In this document: one piece after another, positions 1 to 5,079 of the stretch
Layout of the letters: each line of letters starts with the position of its first letter
Numbering within the stretch: position 1 is the stretch's first letter
NCBI GenBank assembly: GCA_030531135.1
Contig: JAUNOJ010000130.1
Span: forward strand, 1-5,395
Length of the DNA: 5,395 bases
Source of the DNA: Sutterellaceae bacterium
GTDB taxonomy: Bacteria > Pseudomonadota > Gammaproteobacteria > Burkholderiales > Burkholderiaceae_F
Reading direction: 5' to 3'
The notes under the pieces: generated by a model
Databases searched by the model: none
Seen by the model: the letters and a program-made list of their open reading frames with translations, nothing else
What the model was told of the DNA's origin: nothing
Program-made: the position numbers and the translations under genes

Positions 1-13
1 CCCCCTTGCGGGG
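1..13. terminator. Edge-cut GC hairpin, possible terminator
   Basis: CCCC-TTGC-GGGG forms a short hairpin with a four-base loop. It is followed on the plus strand by CATTAAAAAA. If the bases left of position 1 include AATG, the stem would extend to AATGCCCC/GGGGCATT, a common intrinsic terminator shape. It could end a rightward gene lying to the left of the window, or back up the leftward terminator at 18-47. The window edge prevents a firm call. Confidence 0.3.
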
Positions 14-17
14 CATT

Positions 18-47
18 AAAAAAGAGCAACTCAATTTGCGTTGCTCC
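18..47 (-). terminator. Intrinsic terminator, leftward
   Basis: On the minus strand GAGCAAC (46-40) and GTTGCTC (30-24) form a perfect 7-bp stem with a 9-base loop, plus a possible G-U pair at 47/23, followed at once by TTTTTT (23-18). It would end both mobA read-through and the short transcript that starts near 92. The stem's right arm plus T tract reads TTGCTCTTT, which also resembles the boxA antitermination element of rRNA leaders (TGCTCTTTAACA), so a role as an rrn-type leader element is the main alternative. Confidence 0.65.
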
Positions 48-92
48 GACTTGTTGTCGCTGCTTTGTTTCGGCTGTATCGTTCAGCGAGGT
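18..92 (-). ncRNA. Candidate ~75-nt small RNA or stable-RNA leader
   Basis: Between a near-consensus promoter (126-98) and a hairpin with six T (47-18) lie about 75 bases with no reading frame of note. In the predicted RNA, UCGCUG (89-84) can pair with CAGCGA (62-57), or CGAC (59-56) can pair with GUCG (50-47) around an AACAA loop; the two foldings compete for bases 57-59. The last part is the terminator hairpin. It does not fold as a tRNA and has no T-loop GTTC box. Its position 3' of mobA on the same strand makes a mobA 3'-region sRNA possible. Alternatively, the strong promoter, boxB-like hairpin and boxA-like TGCTCTTT form the leader of an rRNA or tRNA operon left of the window. I cannot match it to a named RNA family. 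Confidence 0.4.
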
Positions 93-97
93 TGCGC

Positions 98-147
98 ATT
101 ATGAAGAGGTTTTTTGAGCTTGTCAAGCGTATTTTGAAAAATTTTTC
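98..147 (-). promoter_or_regulatory. Strong sigma70 promoter with UP-like element
   Basis: Reading leftward: an A/T tract GAAAAATTTTTC (147-136) followed by AAAA (135-132 region), then -35 TTGACA (126-121), a 17-base spacer, and -10 CATAAT (103-98). The -35 is a perfect match and the -10 is five of six. The A/T tract just upstream of the -35 resembles the UP element bound by the RNA polymerase alpha C-terminal domain. The bases after the -10 are GCGC, a GC-rich discriminator typical of promoters under stringent (ppGpp) control, such as those of rRNA and tRNA genes. The predicted start is near 92-91. Confidence 0.7.
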
Positions 148-175
148 TTTCCCTCTTTTCAACCCCAAGATCTTG

Positions 176-793
176 TTATTTGTGACGTTGCAAAACCGAC
201 GATTGCAGTTCTTCCATCGTGTTGAAGTTATCGAATTCGCTCAAGTCGTCAAATTCCACCCATTGCACATGCATGGACTCGAGCCAACCGCGGACACGAT
301 GCTCGCCTTTGGCTAAAAATGTTTCGATGTCTTTTTCCGTTTCTTTTCGAGTCATCATAAAGACCGGTTGCTTATAACCCTGACTGACGGCTGCGGCACA
401 TTTCAGACTCGGATTGTCGACAAAGGCTTGATATAGCTTTCGCACGTAATCTTTGCCCACATAAGGACTGTCACACGGTGCCGTGACGAAAAAATCTGCG
501 TCTGTAACAGACATTGCCGACATGATTCCGACCAAGGGACCGGGATAACCTTGCATCTTGTCGGTCACAACGTCAAAACCCAACGCACGATAATTTTCCA
601 AACTGCGATTGGCGCTCACCACGATTTTGTCGACCTGAGGTTCGATCGCATCAATCACCGTTTCAACCAATGTTTTGTCCTTAAAGGCAACAAGCCCTTT
701 GTCTACGCCGCCCATTCGCGTCGCGGCGCCGCCCGCCAAAATCACCGCACAGATCTGCGGTTTTTCTTCCGTTAAGCCCATTTGCGTTTGCAT
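176..793 (-). CDS. mobA: Molybdenum cofactor guanylyltransferase MobA
   Basis: This 205-residue cytoplasmic enzyme transfers GMP from GTP to Mo-molybdopterin, giving the guanine dinucleotide cofactor used by DMSO-reductase-family enzymes. The nucleotidyltransferase signature is clear: LAGGAATRMGGVDKGL at residues 19-34 binds the GTP phosphates, with R26 and K32 in the expected places. PGPLVGIMSAM (about 84-94) and PCD (about 105-107, usual metal-binding aspartate) follow, and the C-terminal FDNFNTMEEL matches the family's F-x-N-x-N-T-P-E-E-L ending. Length is normal. The ATG at 793 is chosen because AGGA (805-802) sits 8 bases upstream; the internal ATG at 781 has no such site. It is divergent from moeA, in keeping with a shared role. 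No separate terminator is visible directly behind the stop; leftward transcripts would meet the hairpin at 47-18. MocA-type cytidylyltransferase is a less likely alternative. Confidence 0.92.
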   Translation of the reverse strand: MQTQMGLTEEKPQICAVILAGGAATRMGGVDKGLVAFKDKTLVETVIDAIEPQVDKIVVSANRSLENYRALGFDVVTDKMQGYPGPLVGIMSAMSVTDADFFVTAPCDSPYVGKDYVRKLYQAFVDNPSLKCAAAVSQGYKQPVFMMTRKETEKDIETFLAKGEHRVRGWLESMHVQWVEFDDLSEFDNFNTMEELQSSVLQRHK

Positions 794-886
794 CGTTTGA
801 GTCCTAAGCCTTTTTGTCCATGTGTCAAAGTCGGTTTTGCCGTATTATGCCCATATCCGATTTACTTCACTGTCTTTTGTTACTTT
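794..886. promoter_or_regulatory. Divergent mobA/moeA promoter region
   Basis: This 93-bp spacer must hold the start signals of both divergent genes. For moeA, TATTAT (843-848) is a fair -10 about 40 bases before the ATG, but no good -35 lies 16-18 bases upstream. For mobA, the overlapping CATAAT on the minus strand (849-844) is a candidate -10, also with a poor -35. A perfect leftward TTGACA (828-823) is present, but the only -10 at the right distance (TAGGAC, 806-801) overlaps the mobA ribosome site and would place the start at the ATG. The individual boxes are therefore uncertain; the divergent layout is not. Confidence 0.35.
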
Positions 887-2131
887 ATGTCGAACGCAGC
901 ACAAACCCTGACCGTCGATCAGGCACGAGGATACATCATCGAAAACCTGCCGCGCATGCCTGCCGGCCAATACGTACTTTTGCATGAAGCATTAAACCGC
1001 GTCTGCGCAAAAAAAGTCGTCAGCGCCTATCAAATTCCCGCCTATGACAACTCCGCCATGGACGGCTATGCCTTTAAGTATTCCGATGCCAAAGCGTTGG
1101 GCGACGGACGTATCACTTTGCCCGTCATCGGTGTGAGCCTTGCCGGGCAACCCTACCACGGCAAAAAGACCAACCCCGTCGGCGCTGTGCGTGTGACGAC
1201 AGGCGGTTTTGTGCCGCCCGAGTACGACACGGTCATTCCCTACGAAAAGACGCAGTTCACCGACACGGAGGTCACGTTTGATCCGGCCGACATCAAACAA
1301 GGCGCCAACATTCGAAAGGCAGGCGAAGAAATCAACAAGGGCGACGAAATCCTCAGCGTCGGCACGCGACTCAATCCGAGTCATATCGCCCTTCTGGCTT
1401 CGGTGGGCGTGGATCGCGTCATGGTATACGACCGCTTGAAAGTGACGTTGATTGCTACCGGCGACGAACTCTCCGAACCCGGTCACCCCTTGTCCAAGTG
1501 CGGTGTTTTCAATTCCGGCGCACACGGTCTCATTGCGCTTCTAACCGGACTCGGTTGCGACATCCAGTATGAAGGCATCGTCAAAGACGATCCCAATATG
1601 GTGGCTTTAAAACTGCGTCAAGCCAAAGAAAACGGCCACATCATCCTCATTACCGGAGGCGCGGCCGACAGCACTGCCGACTACGCGCATCAGCAACTCG
1701 CCCTTTTGGGCGAAATCGCACCTTGGACGATCAATATGCGCCCGGGGCGCCCCATGCGTTTTGCAAAACTCGGCTCCAAGCCGGTGTTTTTGTTGCCCGG
1801 CAACCCCGTGGCCAGCTTCGTCACCTTCCTGGAGTTTGCCGCCGGCGCCATCCGTTACATGCAGGGTCAAAACGCAGATCTGTGGCCTCTGACGCAGCGC
1901 GCCGTGGCCGGTGTCGACATCAAGAAGAAAAAGGGGCGCGCCGAATTCATGCGCGGCAAGCTCACGGGCTACTATCAGGCCGCACCCGTGGTTGAACCCT
2001 TGGGCAATCAAAGTTCGGCATCTTTTACTTCGATGTCTCAAGCCGAAGTCATTATTTGTCTCGATGCCGAAGACGATATCATTCACAAGGGCGATCGCGT
2101 CAAGATTCAGCTATTGAGCACCGTGTACTGA
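887..2131 (+). CDS. moeA: Molybdopterin molybdenumtransferase MoeA
   Basis: This 414-residue cytoplasmic enzyme inserts molybdate into adenylylated molybdopterin. Seen in order: DNSAMDGYAF (54-63), the family's best-known N-terminal signature; VTTGG (103-107); NIRKAGEE (141-148); the MoCF-binding domain with ATGDEL (190-195), NSG (209-211) and TGGAADSTADY (256-266); LPGNPVASF (303-311); and a C-terminal domain IV with RAEF (351-354) and GNQSSASFTSMSQAE (373-387). Length fits E. coli MoeA (about 411). Two sites are unusual: the normally conserved GGVSVGD-type loop reads GGAADST, and the KPGKP segment reads RPGRP (285-289). The ATG at 887 is chosen because homology begins a few residues later; the frame stays open back to a TTG at 782, but that stretch is Cys/Phe-rich and unlike MoeA. 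No Shine-Dalgarno sequence is seen before 887; the leader is pyrimidine-rich. It is followed by a terminator at 2159-2193. Confidence 0.93.
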   Translation: MSNAAQTLTVDQARGYIIENLPRMPAGQYVLLHEALNRVCAKKVVSAYQIPAYDNSAMDGYAFKYSDAKALGDGRITLPVIGVSLAGQPYHGKKTNPVGAVRVTTGGFVPPEYDTVIPYEKTQFTDTEVTFDPADIKQGANIRKAGEEINKGDEILSVGTRLNPSHIALLASVGVDRVMVYDRLKVTLIATGDELSEPGHPLSKCGVFNSGAHGLIALLTGLGCDIQYEGIVKDDPNMVALKLRQAKENGHIILITGGAADSTADYAHQQLALLGEIAPWTINMRPGRPMRFAKLGSKPVFLLPGNPVASFVTFLEFAAGAIRYMQGQNADLWPLTQRAVAGVDIKKKKGRAEFMRGKLTGYYQAAPVVEPLGNQSSASFTSMSQAEVIICLDAEDDIIHKGDRVKIQLLSTVY

Positions 2132-2158
2132 TCGATCCTTTGACTTGATTCGAAGAAG

Positions 2159-2193
2159 AAAACGCACCGCTCGAAACCGAGTCGGTGCGTTTT
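2159..2193. terminator. Bidirectional intrinsic terminator
   Basis: AAAACGCACCG (2159-2169) pairs with CGGTGCGTTTT (2183-2193); inside, CTCG (2170-2173) pairs with CGAG (2178-2181) around an AAAC loop, leaving one bulged T (2182). Rightward it runs into TTTTGTTTT, ending moeA 28 bases after its stop. The A-rich left flank gives a T-rich tract on the minus strand, so it can also end the leftward regulator/phosphoesterase operon, whose stop is at 2219. Confidence 0.85.
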
Positions 2194-2218
2194 GTTTTGG
2201 TGTTGAGCTCACACGAAC

Positions 2219-3208
2219 TCAATGCTCGGACTTGACGACGTCGCCCGTTTGAACTTCGGAAGGCGTCTTGTCCCAAGAAGGCGTTTGATGCCTGCGTTTG
2301 GCATCGAACCGCAAACCTCGGCGCGGCCCTCTGCGCACACGCACCTGGGGTTCGGGCAAAGGCTCGAACGTGACGCTGTCGAGCTCTTCGGGCGACGGTT
2401 CTTCACCTGCTTGCTGCATGGCAAAGAGATCGCGCGGATCGATTTCGGCCTCGCGAATGATGTTGCCTTCCAAATCGACGATACCGCGGTAACCCACGGC
2501 ACGAACGACCATGCCTTTATAGGTGCCGTAGACGCGATCTTCGTGTTGGTGTCCGTGAAAAAGCCAGCGCACCCCCAGGTTTTTGGCCAAGCGATCGATG
2601 GCGTCAAACCCTTTTTTATGGCACCCCGCGGCCTCATGCGTCACCAATACGTCGGCATGCTGTTTGGAGAGCCCCTCGTAAACGCTCGGGAAAATCGACG
2701 AGCGATGGCGACGCGGCAAGCCCCCTCGCCACAAATTGGCTTTGGGGCTGCGACGCACAAAGCTTGACGCCGAGCGATAGTTGGGCTCTTCGTCGGGCAT
2801 CCAGATTTGACCTCTGAACACCCCGCCGAGTCCGGCAATGCGAATGCCTGCAACACTGCCGACTTTGCCGTGCAGGTTGTGACCGGCCAAGGGGCCATGC
2901 CAAAGCCGATCGTAAAACTCCTCGGTATCGGTATCGTGATTGCCCGGAATCCACCAAACTTCGGTCAATTCCATCGCACGCTTGAGCAACACGCTGATAT
3001 CGTCGTGCGGTTGCAAGTCTCCCAGCAACACAATCGCATCGGGTCGATATTCTTCGACCGTGCGATTGATGTATTCAAATTCGCCGTGCGGGTCGCCGCA
3101 GAAAAACACTTTGGGCAGCGGACGGTTAATCTTCTTCGGTATGCGATTACTGAAGTAGCGACGGCGGCGATTTTTACGGGAAGCGCTCGATGATCCGTTC
3201 GAACTCAT
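2219..3208 (-). CDS. Calcineurin-like metallophosphoesterase
   Basis: A 329-residue protein with the full metal-ligand set of the binuclear metallophosphoesterase fold: GDPHG (38-42, D39 and H41), GD (63-64), GNHD (89-92), THE (190-192) and HGHQHE (218-223, H220 and H222). It should hydrolyse a phosphodiester or phosphomonoester in the cytoplasm; the substrate cannot be read from sequence. No signal peptide is seen. The core (33 to about 255) is flanked by a Ser/Arg/Lys-rich N-terminal tail (1-32, with RKNRRRR at 11-17) and a charged, Pro-rich C-terminal tail (about 265-329), both probably disordered; a basic insert lies at about 150-170. The ATG at 3208 overlaps the regulator's TGA (ATGA) and has no Shine-Dalgarno sequence of its own, suggesting coupled translation. 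Relatives include cyclic-nucleotide phosphodiesterases, diadenosine tetraphosphatases and nucleases; I cannot choose among them. Confidence 0.85.
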   Translation of the reverse strand: MSSNGSSSASRKNRRRRYFSNRIPKKINRPLPKVFFCGDPHGEFEYINRTVEEYRPDAIVLLGDLQPHDDISVLLKRAMELTEVWWIPGNHDTDTEEFYDRLWHGPLAGHNLHGKVGSVAGIRIAGLGGVFRGQIWMPDEEPNYRSASSFVRRSPKANLWRGGLPRRHRSSIFPSVYEGLSKQHADVLVTHEAAGCHKKGFDAIDRLAKNLGVRWLFHGHQHEDRVYGTYKGMVVRAVGYRGIVDLEGNIIREAEIDPRDLFAMQQAGEEPSPEELDSVTFEPLPEPQVRVRRGPRRGLRFDAKRRHQTPSWDKTPSEVQTGDVVKSEH

Positions 3209-4236
3209 TGTGCGCTGTCGACGTCGTACTTCGCGAGCGCCGCTGCCAGCTCTTGTCGTACGTAGTCTTTAAGCGTTTCGGGCATCACGACCTTGGCGTG
3301 GCTGCCCAAACCGATCACGCGCGTGGCGAGTTCGGGTTCCTTGGCAAAAGGCACCTCAAGCGTCATGGAGCCGTCGTCGTGGAAAGTCGTCTTTTGATCT
3401 TCATGCCAAACTTCGTTACGAACGTAAGGCGTCATCACTTCGTCGACTTCGATCACGGCCGTCTGACGTTCTTCCTGTTTGCCCGAGAAAATGCCGTAGG
3501 TGCGATCAAACTGTTCTTCGATATCGCGCATAGCCACGACCTTGCAACGCTTGGTCATGATTTCGGCAGCACGAATATTTTCGATCGAGAAGGTCTTCAG
3601 AGAATCCGTCGTATGGCACCAAGCTTCGACATACCAGCGGTGGCGGTAGTTAACCATACGCAAAGGACTGATTTCGCGATCGCTTTCGGTGCCGCGCGTA
3701 CGCGTAAAGTACGTCATGCGCAAGCGGCGACGCAGGCTCAAAGCCTGGCCGACGGCCTGAAAGTACGGCAATTCGGGGGCTTTGAATTGCGGGTTGATCA
3801 CCTTGACGCGACGCAACAATTCCTTGACTTCGATCTTTTCGGCCATCACCATGGAGAGCAAACGCGCTTTGATGGGGCGCATTTCGCCCGCCAACAAACT
3901 CGCGGGCTGCGCCTCGAGCTTGTCGAACATCTGATAGACCGACAGGAGCACCGTCATTTCATCGGGCGTATACCAAGCCGCCGGCAGTTCGGGTCTGAAT
4001 TTGGCGATCTTTTTGCTCGTGGCCTTGGTTTCGTGCGAATAGTAGTAGCCGTTTTGTGCGCGCGTATAAACAATCGGCGCACCGAGCTGATCGCGCAAAT
4101 AGCGCAAGTCGCGTTTTAAAGTCGGTGCGGAGCATTGAACTTCCTTCAGAAGGCGATCGAAATTGACCAAGCCCTCTTTCTGAAGCAGTTCGTCAATCAA
4201 TGCCAGTCGCATCGAAAAAGACAAATTGGATTTCAT
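3205..4236 (-). CDS. WYL-domain transcriptional regulator
   Basis: A 343-residue predicted DNA-binding regulator. Residues about 9-66 form a DeoR-like winged helix-turn-helix, with VNFDRLLKEVQCSAPTLKRD as the helix-turn-helix core and NGYYY at the wing end. A helical linker (about 86-160) leads to the WYL domain (about 163-228), seen as SPLRMVNYRHRWYVEAW (190-206) and FSIENI (216-221); the name-giving motif reads W-Y-V here. Residues about 258-337 form the C-terminal WCX domain. WYL domains are known to bind ligands such as nucleotides or nucleic acid, as in CapW/BrxR and PafBC relatives, and to control DNA-damage or phage-defence genes. It is the first gene of an operon with the metallophosphoesterase. 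The ATG at 4236 is favoured; the ribosome site is weak (GGGA about 10 bases upstream), and M9 has none. Palindromes in its promoter suggest autoregulation. The ligand and targets are unknown. Confidence 0.87.
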   Translation of the reverse strand: MKSNLSFSMRLALIDELLQKEGLVNFDRLLKEVQCSAPTLKRDLRYLRDQLGAPIVYTRAQNGYYYSHETKATSKKIAKFRPELPAAWYTPDEMTVLLSVYQMFDKLEAQPASLLAGEMRPIKARLLSMVMAEKIEVKELLRRVKVINPQFKAPELPYFQAVGQALSLRRRLRMTYFTRTRGTESDREISPLRMVNYRHRWYVEAWCHTTDSLKTFSIENIRAAEIMTKRCKVVAMRDIEEQFDRTYGIFSGKQEERQTAVIEVDEVMTPYVRNEVWHEDQKTTFHDDGSMTLEVPFAKEPELATRVIGLGSHAKVVMPETLKDYVRQELAAALAKYDVDSAQ

Positions 4237-4254
4237 GATAGAAAAATTCCCAAA

Positions 4255-4264
4255 AACTTAAGTT
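4255..4264. promoter_or_regulatory. Palindrome at predicted start site
   Basis: AACTTAAGTT is a perfect 10-bp palindrome covering the predicted transcription start and first bases of the operon leader. An operator here could block the polymerase. It is short and AT-rich, so chance is possible. Confidence 0.3.
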
Positions 4265-4299
4265 GTAAGCATTATATTGCAAACTACCTAATTCCCCAC
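4255..4299 (-). promoter_or_regulatory. Promoter of the WYL/phosphoesterase operon
   Basis: A perfect -10 box, TATAAT (4276-4271), is followed after about seven bases by a predicted start near 4264, leaving a short leader of about 28 bases to the ATG at 4236. At the expected -35 position (17- or 18-base spacing) the sequence is GTGGGG or TGTGGG, a poor match to TTGACA. A strong -10 with a weak -35 under a palindrome suggests a regulated promoter. Confidence 0.6.
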
Positions 4300-4312
4300 A
4301 GGTGTCGGGGAA
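4292..4312. promoter_or_regulatory. Candidate operator overlapping the -35
   Basis: TTCCCCACA (4292-4300), then GG, then TGT, an extra C, and GGGGAA (4307-4312): a palindrome of nine-base arms broken by one inserted base. It covers the -35 region of the WYL promoter and is placed where a dimeric winged-helix regulator would bind. A related pair, TTCCCAA (4247-4253) and TTGGGAA (4315-4321), flanks the promoter on both sides. The binding protein is inferred to be the WYL regulator itself. Confidence 0.45.
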
Positions 4313-4341
4313 AGTTGGGAAATGTTTCGATTGTTGATCTC

Positions 4342-4391
4342 AAAAAACGCCCGAGGCCGATTCTATCCAATCGTCATCGGGGCGTCTTTTT
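4342..4391. terminator. Intrinsic terminator after lolA
   Basis: ACGCCCGA (4347-4354) pairs with TCGGGGCGT (4377-4385, one bulged G), and an inner stem CGATT (4358-4362)/AATCG (4369-4373) closes a six-base loop. Leftward it ends in TTTTTT (4347-4342, minus strand), the right direction for the ftsK-lolA unit whose last stop lies at 4426. The plus strand also has a T5 run (4387-4391), so it could work both ways. It separates lolA transcription from the WYL operon. Confidence 0.75.
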
Positions 4392-4425
4392 GCATTCGCA
4401 ACAACAATTTGTCTTGGAAAAAGCG

Positions 4426-5079
4426 TCAGTTGTCGTCGCGCAAAACGTCGGCACCTTCGGGAATTTTGAACGCAAAAGTCTCGGGGGCAAAAGCTGCTTG
4501 CGTTTTCACGTCGGCAAGCTTTAATTCCGTCGTCTGTCCGAAATGATCTTCCAGACGCATGGCGGCAATGGTGCCCTTTGCATCAAATCCGATATGAATG
4601 CGGCTGTAGGTCAGGTCTTCTTCTTTCGGGACGGCTTGGACCCAATGAAGCCCTTCTTTATCCTGTTCGTTATTCAGGTTGAAAAACGCGTCGATGTTGC
4701 CCGTACCGAACAGCACTGCCGCGGGCGTGGTCGAAACGGTTGCACTCAATTTTTTTACCGTGACCTGATTGAGATCGGGATCCCAAATCCAAAGGCTCGC
4801 GCCGTCGGAAACAATGCTTTGCGGATAGGGTTTGACGATGCGCCAAACGAACTTGCCCGGACGCTCGAACATAAAAACGCCGTTGGCCGTTGCCTCGACG
4901 GGCTTACCTTCTTTGTCCAAAATGCGCTGCGTAAACTTGCCTTCGGCCGCTTGCGTTTGACTTGTAAACGCTTTTAAGAAGTCGACGGCGTTTGCCGTCT
5001 GCGCTGCCCAAGCGTTTGTCAAAGACAAAAGTCCTGCGGCCGCAACGGCCGCGCCCATCATCAATTCACGTCGCTTCAC
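4426..5079 (-). CDS. lolA: Outer-membrane lipoprotein carrier LolA
   Basis: A 217-residue periplasmic chaperone that takes lipoproteins from the LolCDE transporter at the inner membrane and hands them to LolB at the outer membrane. Family marks: FLKAFTSQTQAAEGKFTQ (34-51), FERPGKFVWRI (71-81), SDGASLWIWDPDLNQVTV (91-108) and the C-terminal FAFKIPEGADVL (202-213). Mature length fits E. coli LolA (about 182). The N-terminus is a signal peptide with an Ala-rich core and likely cleavage after AWA (23-25); it begins M-K-R-R-E-L, a twin-arginine-like pattern unusual for LolA. The start is a GTG at 5079, overlapping the ftsK stop as GTGA, with a good GGAGG (5090-5086) six bases upstream. It is in one unit with ftsK, the common order in proteobacteria, and closed by the terminator at 4342-4391. 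Confidence 0.93.
   Translation of the reverse strand: MKRRELMMGAAVAAAGLLSLTNAWAAQTANAVDFLKAFTSQTQAAEGKFTQRILDKEGKPVEATANGVFMFERPGKFVWRIVKPYPQSIVSDGASLWIWDPDLNQVTVKKLSATVSTTPAAVLFGTGNIDAFFNLNNEQDKEGLHWVQAVPKEEDLTYSRIHIGFDAKGTIAAMRLEDHFGQTTELKLADVKTQAAFAPETFAFKIPEGADVLRDDN

Noticed and set aside
18..92. tRNA gene in the short transcript
   Set aside because: No cloverleaf, no GTTC T-loop and no acceptor-stem pairing between its ends; it ends in a terminator hairpin.
166..175. CAAGATCTTG palindrome just after the mobA stop as a terminator
   Set aside because: It is too short to leave a loop and has no T tract directly downstream on the minus strand; more likely chance.
41..316. Plus-strand 91-codon frame at the left end
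   Set aside because: It overlaps the mobA 3' end antisense and crosses the leftward promoter; Arg/Phe-rich product with no ribosome site or motif.
782..886. 35-codon N-terminal extension of moeA from a TTG at 782
   Set aside because: The stretch is Cys/Phe-rich, has no match to MoeA, has no ribosome site, and overlaps the mobA start region.
794..886. Molybdenum-cofactor riboswitch before moeA
   Set aside because: The spacer is under 100 bases, with a predicted leader of about 30 bases; it shows no extended paired structure of the kind that RNA class needs.
992..1525. Minus-strand open frame (177 codons) inside moeA
   Set aside because: Antisense shadow of moeA with no motif and no ribosome site; moeA motifs on the plus strand are decisive.
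2222..2767. Plus-strand open frame opposite the phosphoesterase
   Set aside because: Covered by the metallophosphoesterase, whose metal-binding motifs are intact; the plus-strand product shows no family features.
3190..4119. Long plus-strand open frame (309 codons) opposite the WYL gene
   Set aside because: It lies wholly antisense to a gene with clear domain matches; its translation is His/Arg/Phe-rich with no recognisable motif, the usual product of a codon-biased gene read backwards.
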